DNA of 64,000 bases from Urechis unicinctus. Its lineage: Eukaryota; Annelida; Polychaeta; Xenopneusta; Urechidae. Under the pieces are notes generated by a model. That model saw only the letters and a list, made by a program, of their open reading frames with translations. It was not told where the DNA came from and made no database searches. The stretch is taken from NCBI GenBank assembly GCA_034190875.2, contig CM067344.1:31727082-31791081 (forward strand), given 5' to 3'. Numbering within the stretch: position 1 is the first letter of the stretch; each line of letters starts with the position of its first letter. Made by a program: the position numbers and the translations under genes. Shown here piece after piece: positions 42,350-57,714 of this stretch.

Positions 42350-44170
42350 ACGTCTAATATTTTACTCTGTTATATTTTAGTACTCTATATCAAAAGAATA
42401 TATGCCTCGAGACACGGCAATCGTTGTTGCAATTATAGATACACCTCATATTACCATATATCAGTAGAGTCTGACTAGAGGGGCGAATATTACGGTCGTG
42501 GATAAACACTAATCCGCTTACTCAGCTATGTGAAGGACTATCTGTTTGGCAGAAAGTAGGGTTTTTGGTTGGGCCTAAAAAAGGCCACACAGACTGAAGG
42601 TTGATTCATCATCTGCTTCAGACAAACCATACAGTTGAAGATAACGCTTATAACCCAAAGGGTTTGTATTAAAGCTGCTATAATAATGCGTTGTACCTCG
42701 TTTGTGCCATTTTATTATGTTTACATTGGCTATAGTTAAGTGAGAGCAATTAATGTGAGAGCCATTAATTAACACCCATTTGCAGGCGCACTAATAGGCT
42801 GATAAAAGACAATAAGACGGAAGCAAGTTTATGCTGGATGAGTCACCGAAAGCATCAACGACGTTGTGTGGAGTTTTACAACTACCTGTGCATTGCTTTT
42901 GCGCTAATGCTCTGTGCATGGCTGAGCTCTGGATAAGTGACACAAAATTATCAAGCTCGCAAAAATCTAACATCGTCCATTTTGTGCTGCTGATACATCA
43001 TAATTAATCCTATCATCGCCGGTGCGAGGGGCTTGGAAAATGATTGAGTGTAGTTGTAGAAGATAAAGTTGAATATAGGATTATAGGTACTGATTTATTT
43101 AACTCTATCGCGTACTAACAATATGTCGAAACCATGTATGTATTAGGCTATTTGCGCAGTTAAACTAGTCTTCTGACAACCACAGGTATCATAAGCAGAA
43201 AAAAAGGGTTGTCATGCACTAATTAAAATGTTATATCAGCATAATAAACTTTAAATGTCGTTTTTCTGCACAGCAAGAACCTAATCATTGATTTTGTATT
43301 TCAGTTAAGTCCAAAGCGTGGTATTCGCAAAGGTACCATAATGCATTATCACCGTTGTTATGCTGAACCTCTTATGTAAGGTCATAGGTGTTCCAGAGAC
43401 ATTGCTACGGCTATGGTAGCATTGATCTTGGTTCGTACTTTCCGGAAAGGTTGCTTTTTGAGTTATTGACTGCATTAGTTTGATCTGTTATTGCTTGGTC
43501 AATTGCAAGTGCCTTGTTACGATTACAGTAGTGCTCTTAATATTTAATATTTGTATTCTTGTTATTGTGTAATCGTGTTACAACGCGAATCAAACAAAAA
43601 CAATTCGAAACGTATCTATATACGTGCCCCACGCATGAATACCAATACTTACAAGATGAGATTACCAGATGAGCAGAGGTCATGCAGAAGACGGCTTCAG
43701 TATTCAGACCACCATATCAGATCATTTGAGCTCCTGCATTTAGCCAAATGCAACTCGCCATGGACATTATTCATACTCGTTGCACTACATATTCATCTGA
43801 CATTTGGCTAAAGGCAAATGATTTGCAGATGGTAGAACCAGTGATGGCCTGTAAATGTTGTGTTGGCAACAATGTTCTAAGTATGACTGAAGTTATGCTT
43901 CTGTTGTCAGAAAGAACTTGAACATCATTTTATGCACACTTTACATTTGCATCTGTCTAGGAATTTCCTCATCAATCTATGTGCCTACATCACCTTCACG
44001 CCTCTACGTGATGCAAGAGAATATAAAATGTAGTATTTTGTTAGTGAGCAACTTCATCATCTATTTGTGGTTTCGAATACGGGTGCTACAAACTATGCAA
44101 ATGCGTATAATCGTCAGCTGCTTGTACCACTTGCGCATTCCGTACTAATTATTGTGACTCACTTACATAC
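42350..44170. other. AT-rich DNA, no gene recognised
   Basis: Short frames only. A 12-bp perfect inverted repeat (tttagccaaatg at 43,739-43,750, catttggctaaa at 43,801-43,812) brackets 50 bases. The frame at 43,551-43,811 has no recognisable family. Confidence 0.5.
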
Positions 44171-44180
44171 GGTCGTTTAA

Positions 44181-44379
44181 GTTGCATGCATAATGAAATC
44201 ATCAAAAGTATAGCCGATTTAAATACTATTGAGATCACCTTTATGACATGGGTACGTTTAATTACAAGTTGCGTGCATCAACATGATGAAATCGTCAATA
44301 ATGAAATCTTTTATTCCCCACAAGTATAGCCGATTTAAAGACTAACGAGACCACCTTTATGACATGGGTATGCTTTAAT
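44181..44379 (+). repeat. Imperfect tandem duplication at the left edge of copy B
   Basis: Segments 44,181-44,262 and 44,269-44,379 share gttgc.tgcat, agtatagccgatttaaa and cacctttatgacatgggta in the same order. The second copy has a small insertion. It lies just before the first block that aligns with the window's left edge, so it may belong to the large repeat unit outside the part of A that is visible. Confidence 0.8.
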
Positions 44380-46111
44380 GCCATAACAAAGCCGTCGGCG
44401 CACAAGTGATCATATATAAAGTATAAACAATGCAAACTCGTGCATAAGGGCTATTAAATAAGATTGGTTTGGACAATCAATAACAACTTTATAGTTAAGG
44501 CATTTATATGATAAATGGAACCATTCATCTTCTCCATGAATGAGTTTGTCGAACCGATGCATAAAACGACACATCGACAGTCCTAAGTATTGTGGAACTG
44601 TCAGTTAGTATTCCGCTTTATTTACGAACATTTCATGTTGTTATACAATTGGGAAATTGTACTCAGCAACTGTGATTATTCTCTTATAAGACGCATTTAC
44701 TACCAAATAGCGAATATTGTGAACATTAAGGAATGCATCGAGACAATGTGATCACATGATTTGTTTTATATCATACAAGCATATGTACGATAAGAGTACA
44801 AATTTATGGAGTATACTACGTTCTTAGGCGGAAATCAAAGAGACCGATGAAGCTGGTTGATATTTCTACAGATGTTTTATTGACCTAACACTCGGTCTTC
44901 TATTCAGCCTGCCCTTGGGTCGATTAGCTGAGGACATATCATGCTGATAGTATTTCGGTTATTTTTGTAAATGAATGGATATATTGATGCTTACTACTAT
45001 AAATCAATACTTGTATAAGTGGTAATATTTCATTGTGATAATCACCAACAGTGGTAAGCATAACATATTTGTGGTGGCTGATATTGATTGTGATAGGACA
45101 CATGTAGCTCCTGTGCTAATATAAAACTGCTAATAACGCGCCAGCCCTATACAAATCATTGATAAATACAGTATATATGCGCACTTGTATTATCAGTATA
45201 ATCCGCCTATAAGACCTATACCAAAACAGCTTATAACTCGTCTGTCACATGCAATCGAACATAGTTCGTGTCGGTGTAAGTGCTCCCATTTCCGATAAAA
45301 CGTTTGACAAAATCCTCGCAAGACATAAGAATTTAGAGGTATTGTTATATATTTTCAGGCTATAAAACAATAACTAAAAACATGATGCATATGTATATAT
45401 AAGCGATAAATCCTAGACGCAAAGCACGACAATAAAATGCTAATAGATTATGCTCTTATTTAAATATGATGCGAGGGCTGAGCGATTTATGCATGGAATA
45501 CTAAAGCTGCCGTCGGCAGAGCATTTAGATATAAACGTTTCCTAGTAGTTGTTAATTAGCTCGCTTAGCATCCAGCAGATGATTGGATGATTTATTGCGC
45601 TCCACAAAGGTTCCCAGTTTTACGTGGCATATTTTGTGGTGAAACGATAGCAGTTCTAAATGTGTATTTTATGCATGTCCATATGATGCCGCAATCTGAA
45701 TGTTATGTCGTGTGGTATTTCATGATGTCATCTGTTCACAAATACTATTTAAAATGTGTGTTTCTAACTAAAATTGATAGGGATTTTTTTCCATAACGCC
45801 TCTCACACGTGTCATTTGCGATGCTTACAATATCGACAATACGGTTTCATGAGCAATGTATAAATATAGTCTTTGGAGATGTCATGTTATTGTGTGTGAG
45901 AGCAATAAATCTAGATCGGTATGGCTGTGGTGTCTTAACCGACCTGTAAAATGTTCTTAAATGGTACGATATCTGTTTCATATCTCGCCGTTTGAATCGT
46001 TTGTGCATTGGTAGATCTACCCTTACAATAAGGAAAATGATTTGTGTTGTCAATATACGCATAGAACGATATGCATTTTATTTCAATGTATCAGACACAT
46101 ACCATCATGCC

Positions 46112-47130
<1,019 letters not shown>

Positions 47131-50100
47131 ATCAATTCCAAATGATCATTACGTGATGGAACTCAAGCAGTTTACTTAAAAGCATGGTAGAAGAAATCAA
47201 GTTCATAATATTTTTTATAGCAGATTGCTGTTTTGTTGTACAAATGTTACTCTCACAAGCGCTATATTACTTCTTAAACTCAAAAAAGGTTGATCTGGTT
47301 TGTGCTTGGTGTAAATCTACTGTAGTCTGCCATACGACGATCCAGCTGAAAATGTCGTTCGTTAACTGAGAATCTTAGTTTTGTTTGAAACCAGTATATT
47401 CAGTAGCACAGACAAGCATATATGATGTCCTGCATTACATATACGGATATTTCACAGCAATGCCTTGTGTAAAAGTGATGGCTTTATTCGAAGTCTCAGT
47501 TTGGTTCTGCCTGTTATGTTATGAGGAGTAAGATAAACAAAATTCCATTAATTGCACACAACTTCTGGCAATGATTCTTTTTAAAATTCGTAAAGGTGTT
47601 TTTGGCATTTCTTCTAGAATATTGTTATTCTAACAATCGGAGTATATTAGTTATTATAAGGTATGCTTATAAGTAGACCTCACGAGGATCAACTAAGATA
47701 AACTTTTTATAAGAGTATGTTTTACCGTACTTACTAGCCTCTCATTGTTTATATTCATTAAAATTCTCGCTATAAATAATCATTATACAGAGTTGCTATG
47801 TAGACAGACCAATTGTGGGTTCTTTTGAAAATGGATATTGGACGACTGTCTATGTACCCCGTCGTGCCTGAATTAAAAATCAACATTTTCCATTTATGCA
47901 TTGCAAAATTGGAAAGATTACCTCTTCACCCAAGCAGATGTAATTCACGGCACTATTGTTAACTTTGGGTTAAAACATCAACTAAAGCGCTCTGACAAAA
48001 CTCACTTCCACAATACCATTAAGCACCGGTTGGTCGCTAAGCAACAGGCTATGGACGTCACAACAGTAATTTGAGCCATGAGAATATATTTTGTTAACTT
48101 CATTAATAATCTTTAGGTCTTCTCCCGACAAAGGTTCTGTGTAATATTCAATTTCCGAAGCAAACTAGTCAAATTTATTAATTCAGATGTGGGGAACGAA
48201 TCCAGATGTCATAATAATGACCCTTCTTCGACTACTTTAAACTCGAGTTCGTACAAATAGACGGACCTCTTTGATATAAGGTTTCCACAAACAAAGCGGT
48301 TCAACAAACTCTTTATTGCAGAAGAGTCACTGCACTTCTTGCCTACCTATGTTTGACGTGCAATTCCAACTAGGCTAATGTTAGAGAGTATTGTCTCCCA
48401 CATGTTTTTCTTACATCAAACAATACGCGGTGCCATGTTGTGTTCAGAAATGTTTAAGGAAGGTAGACATCAGCTTACAGTGATATATTTATACCTTTTG
48501 GTGGCATTTCACCTGGCGTATTTCACTGTCGTTGAGAAAGTATCCATATGACTCGACAGGCTTAATCGTAGGCCACGGAACCGTCAAATCAGACACTTAA
48601 ATCGGTACGACTATTCCTCTGCCAAACATATTGTTTCTTTAGCGAAGCGTACTAAATTATGCAGGTACTCATTACATTCATGGTGATTATACGCGTTGAG
48701 TCTCTGCATAAGCTTTTATCAGGTATTCCAATCATGCACTAGGCCTGCATGAGTACATTATGCCATATAAACTGGATATATAGTGTATAATCACTTTTGC
48801 CACATGCGGCTAGCCTGGAAATATATTGGCTTTATGAAATTAATTATTGCATTATCTGTTTATGCTGAACAGCAGACTCTTCCAGGACAACACAACATAA
48901 CAATGGTATATGGCGTTCCTTATTCATCCAATACTGATTACCGTTGACATCCAGTAATGCTATAATCCTTAGATTTTGTGAAAAACATCATTCATTGATA
49001 CGTCTTAAAAAATATTGGTAAATTCCCATACAGCCCATCAAACATTAATTTCAAGTATGAAACACCTCAATACGGTTCAGCAAAAGGTTTGCGAGCACTG
49101 GCTCTGCATTCTAGATGCATATTCGACATTGTTATAGCCTTTTCAATAGAGGCTAAGTTGTAATGTTTCTAGGACAAGTCATATCACATGGTGGGGTACA
49201 ATAACGTTAATGCTAATAGACATTCTGTAGTTGACATTCATACACGAACACTTTAGTTCTCCTTTAAAACTGTAAGCATTGTCAAGCCAATAGCCTGCAT
49301 TACCAAATTAAATCGAGGACCATCGACAATGCTGGATTAATGGCATGCTCAAAGCAAATCGATCTCATGAAGCGGGGGCACGGTATGGTTACCAAACACA
49401 ACAGAGCATTATGATATATGCCAGTGTTAAAGTTGGCATTGACATGGGTCACTTGTGTATGGATTTGGGCTATCATGTACAAAAGAACACAACCATCGAA
49501 ATGGCAAAGAATCAAAAGGTGAATAGCACAACGTGTGTGCCACAATTATATAGGTCTGTCTAGACCTTTAGTATAGTTGATATTCAATAATAGATCACGA
49601 GCATTGGCCCTTCTATTAATTTGAGGTAGATGCTATATGGACAGGATGGCTAAACAACATTGGTTTTCTAGTCAATGTTTAAAACGCAGTTCCCTAGAAA
49701 AAAATGATGTTTTGATATATGTGAACGTGTAAATGGCATAGTGTACATAATTTAGATTGAGATGTTCTTCCGGAATGTTCACTATAGTTAGGCGTGAGCA
49801 ATCCTTGACTTATTTTATGTTACAATCTATCAAAGGCAGAAGCACAACCTTGCGCTCCTCTGTTACCGAAACGTATGAATAACTTACTTGGGTCGGAAAA
49901 CTAGAGGATCTCACATCTTGTAATTATTTATATCCTAAGGGCACGTTTTATTTGCATTTCTTTTCTACTTCTGTAGTTTACTGAGGTGATGGATAATAAA
50001 ACACGTAATTACACGCATAAACCTAGAATTTTTTCACATTATTGTTGTACAAAATACGTAAATATAATGGAGTTTCCAAACGATGTACCATTGGTCATGA

Positions 50101-50644
50101 TGCTATAAGTTCTATGTATAACTATGATGATATGCAATTTATTACAAGGTATATGAATCCCTCTTTGAATAGAGGATTTTACGGAGGGTATAAAGGTATT
50201 GATATTGGTTGATGCTCAGATCGAGTCGTCTGCGCACAAGGTCTTGGGTCATCTTTGATATGTGGGTGACTTACATTAAAGAACTGGTGTTGTGAATTAC
50301 ACTTATCTTGCAATCCTAAGTTTGAAGGCATTAAAATAAGATTGGCTGCCTGTGGGATCCGTCCAGCAACACTATTAAGTAGAATCGAGTTTAGCCCTTT
50401 CTTCATTATGTAACCTGACTGATACTGTTTCATACTGTTGTTTTATTAGAGTAATTAACCTGTTGCAGTCGCTGATATGAATAATGTGTTAGTTGCACGC
50501 TAAGTTTAAGATTTTACGGCAGCTGTAATGAATTTAGTTCACATGCAGCCATCGTGGAATCGATTAACCTCACGAGAATATATCAAGCACAATGACCATA
50601 CACTAGCCACACATATGGGCTGTAGTTGTCGGTTAATGCTGGCA

Positions 50645-50670
50645 ATATATATATATATATATATATATAT
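50645..50670. repeat. Young (TA)13 tract with pre-expansion state in copy A
   Basis: Copy B reads ggcaatatata and so on into caaagcgatg. Copy A at 12,350-12,372 reads ggcaatatattttatcaaag, so the tract expanded from a short atatatt seed in B. Confidence 0.9.
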
Positions 50671-52091
50671 CAAAGCGATGATTGGAAGATGTGATATAAG
50701 ATAGAGCCGCGTTTTAACTGAAGATAAATGTCTTATTAAACGGTTTATTTCATGTCATTCTAACGTGTGTCCTGCATCGTAGAGGGAGCGGTTTTTAACG
50801 CATGCAGCTTGTGCTTCAAAAGGCCTTAAAGTCCTTAATTATGTGTCAAGAGATTATTGGCTATCAATGTAACCAGCAACTAGCAACGCTGGCGAACACG
50901 TTTGGAAGGCAAATGTGATGGCATTTTTGGCATAAATAACAAGTGATATTTCAGATATTTAACCTGCTAGTAGCTATATGTGCCTTGTATACATGTCATT
51001 GTAAGTTAAGTTTTTTTCGCCTTTATTGCACAACATTTAGCGATTACACTACCTCGTCATCATTAAGCACGAGAAAAAGGGCTAGCCGATATACGGTAAA
51101 ATTGGATAGGAATAACTTTCTGTAGATACTAATAAAACGCGCAGACTCAGATTAAATACTCTGACATTAACTCTGACTAATTATTATTCCTCTAAGATTT
51201 CTGTTTATTGTGACATACACCATATCTAATACAACATATCATCGATTTTCTAATTTCAGAATCTGACAACTTTATGTGATGCGAATGAATAAAGTCGGAA
51301 TTTATAGACTTTAAATCTATGGTCTAGTCCAAATGATATTCTTTTTGCGTATACCTAGAGGACCTAATATAGGCTCGCATGCACAACATATTATTGAATA
51401 CATGTACCTTGACCCTTTACTATGTTAACCTTTCATGCAGGACACGATATCAATAATATACAAGACCAAAATAAAAGCTCGCGCGGGTGTAATATATTAT
51501 CTGATGAACTGGGCTTTTTCAGACTAAATGACTTTAAAATACCATTGATGGCTGCCACTTTTATCTATGATGGATTTGGCGCAACCTTTCTTGGACAAGT
51601 CAGCATATGCACAAACAAAGACAGCTCGTCTGACATCTACAGACCTAAACTGAAAAAGTAATAGATGAGATATAAAAATGAATCTCACAATTAAGCAAGT
51701 AATTCAAACAGGAATCGATTGCTTTCAGAGATTCAGTAATGGGTACCCAGGTCTTTATCATAAAATATTACCAAGCGAGCTACGGTAGCGCTAATAACTG
51801 CTGTTTCAGAATCCCACACACTTAAACGGACCCGCAAATTATGACAATAACAAAAGGGATAAAGATATTGTCCCATGTATACTTTTCCAAACCCATTGCG
51901 CTGGACATACGCCATAGATCGTGGCTGCAACCATTAGTCGTCATAATCATCTTATATCTGGTCAAAAAGGACTAATGAACTTCTAGCATAAAGCCTTGTT
52001 TCATAACGAACGGTTCCATAAGTTGAATGCTTACTTCATGTGTTCTAATCGTAAACATTGGTACCTGCTACTTATCATTAAAGCATAAAAG

Positions 52092-52308
52092 CGTACTTTA
52101 GTAATATTTCAATCATTTTACCATCTGATCTGACATGTTGCAGCATCCACTCAGCAAATACTTAACTGCATTGAAATATCGCGTGATGTACAGGATTAAG
52201 TAGATTTGTTTATTGTCGGTGAAGAGAGTACGTTTTCTTCACAAGCTCCATTGAAGGTAAAAAGCGTCCTCTAATTTAACATTTGGGAATACAAAAGTGT
52301 AATGCTCA
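52092..52308. other. Copy-B-specific segment opposite the SINE of copy A
   Basis: Flanked on the left by agcataaaag and on the right by cagagctgt, the same boundaries that enclose the SINE in copy A. The sequence is unrelated to the SINE and has no recognised content. Either A lost this segment when the SINE arrived or B gained it. Confidence 0.5.
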
Positions 52309-53675
52309 CGCAGAGCTGTCATCACACAACGTGCTATTTCATTGGCGCTATCTTGTGTGGATTAAGAAGCGCCTGGCACGCATTTATGAGCATTTTGATG
52401 GTCCTACCCCTAAAAACTATTGAAATTAATTTGATTGGACAATATATTCCTCCTTTCCAGTTCGGTCATGAATTGAAAGACGGAAAAAGTTATCGAGAGA
52501 CTGGACAAGGCTGACCGCTATTCAAAGAGCTGCTCGGAATCGCATATATAAACATATATGTATGTGTGTATATCTATGAACTCACGCGAGCGTGAGTGTG
52601 TATTAATTTGCGTGTGTACGGGTGCATGTGTGTGGTTGTGCTTGCGTGCGTGTTTCTGTCTCTCTGGCTGTCTGGCTGTTAGGTATGTAACCATTTTACT
52701 ACATCTTAACGTTGGCCCAACGTAGCACATATGCTCGATCAATAATGTAGCTTAACATGCGCGTATAATGGTGGGGGAACCTGACTTCTTCAGAGTATCG
52801 TCATGTTTTCAAAGCGTTTTGATGTATCGTGTTCCATTTGGGGCAACATTAACTTACTTATCAGTCTCTGACAAGCAATCAATTCAGGCTGGTTGTATTC
52901 ACTTCATTATTCGGTACATTGAACAAAAGAGCTGTGTAATCAATCACTGAGGATTTACAGGCTTTGACATAACAGCGACAGTCATTTTGTCACAAATAAT
53001 ATCAACTTATATTGTTGTAGCAAAATGAAACACTACAATTCTCTTAAAGCATAAAAAATAGCTATTGAAACAATCGAATTAAATCGATAAGCAGACCAAA
53101 ACAATACTTACTGTAGTTGATGTTTAATTAAAATAAGGTATTTATGTTAGTTACTCGAAGAAATACCGATGCCATGTATTGTCGGCGCAACGTTATCGTT
53201 GTAGCTGCGGATCGATAAACGTCGCGGTTCAGTGATTGTGATGAATGAGTGATATATGGAGCAGTGAGGTCATGCAAAGCTGACACCAATATAAAATATC
53301 CCCGGTTATGCATCATTCTCATGTGAACTAAGCCTGGTAACATGTTAAGGTTCCGTGGACGGAATGAATGATTGTCGGAAAGAACATTGCAGTCTATTCT
53401 AATTGAAGATCATATGCATTTTTGCCATTCAATTTTTATGAGCAACATTGCGCGGATTTCCCTAACTATGGTACATGTGAAAGTCCCAAACACGACCACG
53501 TTACAACGCTAGTAAAGACTATTTACTGGCACAAAATGGGCTATGCCATGTGATACAGTAGTTTACATTGATTCATATCGTCTTGCGAAACGAGGGAATT
53601 AACCATCGAGAATGATTGAGTAATTTTGAGTACGTCAGTTACACAAAATATTTCATTATAACAGTTTATAATATT

Positions 53676-53905
53676 GCGCAGCACAAAAACCTATATATAA
53701 ATGTAATCTAGTACCGGTTTTCAAATCGCTATTGTATGAAGAACTAATCTTGCGACTGTAGATCCGTTTGATGTAAGCGTCACATGGGTATTGCTCGATG
53801 ATTGATTGGTTAATTGTGATGAGCACTATAGCAACTCCTTGGGTTGAGGATTCGACATTATTGTGTATCGGCACCGCAGATAAAACCAACGTTTTGTATT
53901 ACAAA
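53676..53905. other. Most conserved block of the large repeat (copy B member)
   Basis: Partner of 19,036-19,263 at about 96% identity by eye. The flanks drop back to the usual divergence on both sides. See the copy A member for the argument against coding constraint. Confidence 0.6.
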
Positions 53906-55909
53906 GCAATGGGGATTAAAACACCAACCATTGACCATAGTCGTATTATTATCAAATTATATCAAGTTATGGCTGGATATAGATGAAAATTATCCTAATT
54001 GATCCCGACACAGACGCAGCACAGATTCACAAGCATATGATGGCAAAGTCACGTTTCACCAGTTGTATGCAAATTGTATCAGGTTCATAGTTACTTAGGC
54101 TTTTGCTCTTCAGTTGCATGGTTCTTCTGTCAACCACGAGGTCTCGTCTATCAAATTTTAGACCTAATCTTTAATTAGAACATCAATGAGATATTTAAAG
54201 CCAATATTGATCCTGGAATGATAAACTCATATATATGCTGATTGTAAGATGTATTGTAATTGATTTATTTCCGTTACTTCATTCGATGATTTCGCCCATT
54301 TCTGTCTCTAATATAACTGCATTCGATCTATCATTATACCGCCTCGTGGACTATTAATGCAAAACAGAATGTATGCGGCATAAATTTGTGTGCATTATGG
54401 TCTATTACCAATTATAATCTCCGTTTGAATTGTGAAATATATACCATATCACAGATTTCATCGATTTTTGATTTAGATTCAAAGTGCAGCCCAAAAGGTC
54501 AATTAAATTTAGAATAAGAAATGTATTGCTGTGGTATTTTGATGCAAACCCTAGTGTTTATTTGCTGTGTCAGAAATCCGGGGTAACAAGGGACAATATC
54601 TAGTAATGATGATTGTAAAAACATCAAGCATTTGCAAGAACATCAATGTTTTCGAGTTTTTACGAATAAAATTTGGAGGTGCTATTGAACACTAGCCTGT
54701 AATGGCCTGTGATTATAAATCTAAAACCCGCAACCATTCAAATCGTCACCAGATAGAAGTCTTACATTTAAGGCCGACCGAGCCGACAGATGAGATGGTC
54801 CAAAATATGTCCTACTCCGTAATCTACTTAAGCTTGGCTATGAATGCCGTTATGAGCAATTAAATTGGCCTCCATAAAAGGTGTACTTTATTGCAATTGC
54901 GTTAGTTATTGTAAACCACTAAGCGCGGACCTAATGCACCATCAAACCCACAAGGGTGACAAAATTGCTAGTGTTTATATGTGAACTGGCCAGACTAAAT
55001 GCATGGGCAAACTAAAACTGCGAATAAAGGAAATATATATATTGTGATACGTCTCTTGTGGATATGATTGTAAGTCCCTGAAGATGACAACTTAATACGA
55101 TTTTATGAGCTTTCGATAATCTCAGTTTGAACTGGCCCGTTTCATCATTGGTTTAAGCTGTACCATCTTAATAATGTTGTGTGAATGTTTGAAGAAATTG
55201 ATAATTATGAAATGTTGATGTAGAGATAAGTTACAAAATTGGCAGCAATACATTCGTGCACCCAGCAGGTATAATAGTGCTGTAAATGTGTGTAAAGTCA
55301 GGAAATAAGCAATCAACGCGAAGAGAGGATGAAGCTCTAATTATGGAGTGTCAGGCTATTAGATGTACGCACCCAACACGAGGAACAAACAAACATGGGG
55401 TACGTGAATGCCCGTATCGCTAGGTTTAAAGCGCAAAACCGTGTTACACCGTGTCAAACCTATTATTTTAGCCCGACAAAAAATAATCGTTAATGTGAAT
55501 ACATTGTGGATACATTTGAAACACAAATCAGATACACCAGCTAAACAATCTGACAATCTAAGATGACTATGCAGCATAAGTATATATCCTTGTACATAGG
55601 TTTGAGACACAAAAAATGCTGACTAAATGACATTCTCATTAAGGCAACATGTCAATCAAGTGATAGACTTCGGGTCATGCAACCGAATAATTCTCTAGAC
55701 AAAAGTGTTCATATAGATCCCTGCCCTCCTTCAATTGATATGTAAACAATCGCTCACAAAAGGTGTTTTCATATCTAATAAGATAAGGGTATTATCTTAT
55801 CCACTGTAGCCTACCAAGCGATGATCATCACCTAAGTTTAGTCGCTAATAAATGCATTTAAAGTTCCATGAATCACTTACACCATATTCCGTAGTATAAT
55901 ATGTAAAAG

Positions 55910-56590
55910 AGTTATCTTTAGAAGCAGTGCGCTTGATCATACTTAGGCAATGGAAATAGTTCTTACCCAACTACAGTGAACTTTTGTAAGGCTTTAAGGT
56001 GACGATATCCTTCACCTTGACATTTTAAAAGGTAGTTTGCATTCACGGGGCTATTCGTAACGACAAGAAATATACCTTACTACTATATGAAATCGCAGTG
56101 TCAAGAAATTGGTTTTATCAACCCAGGTAAAATTAGGTACTATATCAGTCAAGCACATACTAAAGCTCTCACGTTCATTATGAGATGTCACTTGGTTGAA
56201 AATTCCATGTAATTTCATCTTGTTGGGTGCATCGTTCGCGTCAAATGACAACTAATCTATGTCGTTCATCACAATCGAGGTATGACCTTCAGTCACGACC
56301 GAATAGCATCAAGTGTTCCAGCACCGTTAGCTGATTTTGTATTGTCTCTGTTAGAAAGGCGGCATATTTCATCAATGGAGGACTTCAATTGTACAAGATA
56401 AGGGTACAATTTTGTACCATAGTAATCGTAGATCTCTGTATCCTTATAGAAATTGAACCTCTTGTTCTGTTATATTACATTATTGATTCTGCCTTTAACT
56501 TACAGCCAAATACAACATTGGGCGAGTCAATGCGTTGATATGAGAACTGACAAAGCACCCATTCTGGCAAAGCATTGTCAATACATGTTG
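55910..56590. other. AT-rich DNA between copy B and the retroelement, no gene seen
   Basis: Homology to copy A ends at 55,905. A 66-codon minus-strand frame at 56,051-56,251 has no recognisable domain. Confidence 0.5.
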
Positions 56591-56595
56591 TGAAA

Positions 56596-56596
56596 G

Positions 56597-56629
<33 letters not shown>

Positions 56630-56652
56630 GATATAGATATATATATATATAT

Positions 56653-56710
<58 letters not shown>

Positions 56711-56762
56711 ATATATAAATAAATAAATAAATACATATTTATATGTAAATATATATATATTC

Positions 56763-56797
<35 letters not shown>

Positions 56798-56960
56798 GTT
56801 ATTATATATATATATGTATATATATACATATATATAAATGTTACAATGTATATATACATAAATATATATGTAAATGTATATAAATGTAGATTCATATACA
56901 AAATTTTACATATATACATATAAATGAATAAAGATATATATATATATACATATATCCAGG
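56596..56960. repeat. Compound TA-rich microsatellite cutting off the retroelement
   Basis: TA runs are interrupted by CATA, GATA, AAATAAAT and TGTA units. The gypsy integrase frame runs straight into this tract at about 56,960, so the tract marks the truncation point. Confidence 0.93.
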
Positions 56961-57714
56961 ATACGTTCGTGGAATTTTCCTGGGATGACCACTCTTAAGC
57001 CCCACATGAGACAGTCTTGTTTCACTGAGAGCTCATGGCGCTTGTAGAAGAAAGGCTTCAGCGTTTGGTCATCAACCAGTGTTGGCCAACCAGTGCGTGT
57101 GTAATTCAGCACTCTTGACAGTACTGGGTCTCTTTGAGTAACAAGTCTGATCTCCTTGCTGGTGACAGGCATGCCCTTGAGAAACTTCTCCTCGACGCAG
57201 AATGTATCATCCTCACAAGAGCCTGTCACAGGAAGAGGAAGACGTGACATTGAATCTGCTAGCACATTTTTCTTGGATGGCACGTAACGTATGTCGTATT
57301 CAAATGCTGCCAGTGTGATGGCCCATCGTTGAAGTCGTTGTGCTGCCATCGTGGGAACAGCAATCCTAGGACCAAAGATCCGCTCCAGTGGCTTGTGGTC
57401 TGTTAGTATAGTGAATTTACTGCCGTAGAGATATATCCGGAACTTCTGCAGACCGAACATGATCGCGGCCGCCTCCTTGTCTACCTGAGCGTACCCTTGC
57501 TCATGCTTGTTAAGACTGTGTGAAGCATACGCAATGGGTCGCTGCTGTTACTAGACCCATATAGTATTGCTGCCCCCAAGCCGTAAGGAGATGCGTCTAC
57601 CGCTAGGATGAGTGGCAGTTTGGGGTCGTAGAGCACTAGCAATGCACCTGATGTCAGTGCATTCTCTGCCTTATTGAAGGCATTCTGGTGTCCACTCCCA
57701 TTCCTTGTTGCCAA
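56960..57714 (-). pseudogene. RNase H relic and start of integrase
   Basis: RNase H begins with LAVDASPYGLGAAIL (catalytic Asp) in the frame ending at 57,481. It shifts frame near 57,530 and continues with DKEAAAI (catalytic Glu), GSKFTILTDHKPL (third acidic residue) and RLQRWAITLAAFEYDIRYVP followed by SKKNVLADSMSR. After about 60 residues of linker comes VVIPGKFHERILD, the lead-in to the integrase HHCC zinc-binding domain. The sequence then stops in TA repeats at about 56,960, so the HHCC and DDE regions are absent. Confidence 0.92.

Noticed and set aside
43739-43812. 12-bp inverted repeat as terminal inverted repeats of a tiny transposon
   Set aside because: Only 50 bases lie between the arms and no target-site duplication is visible. 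It is more likely a chance hairpin.
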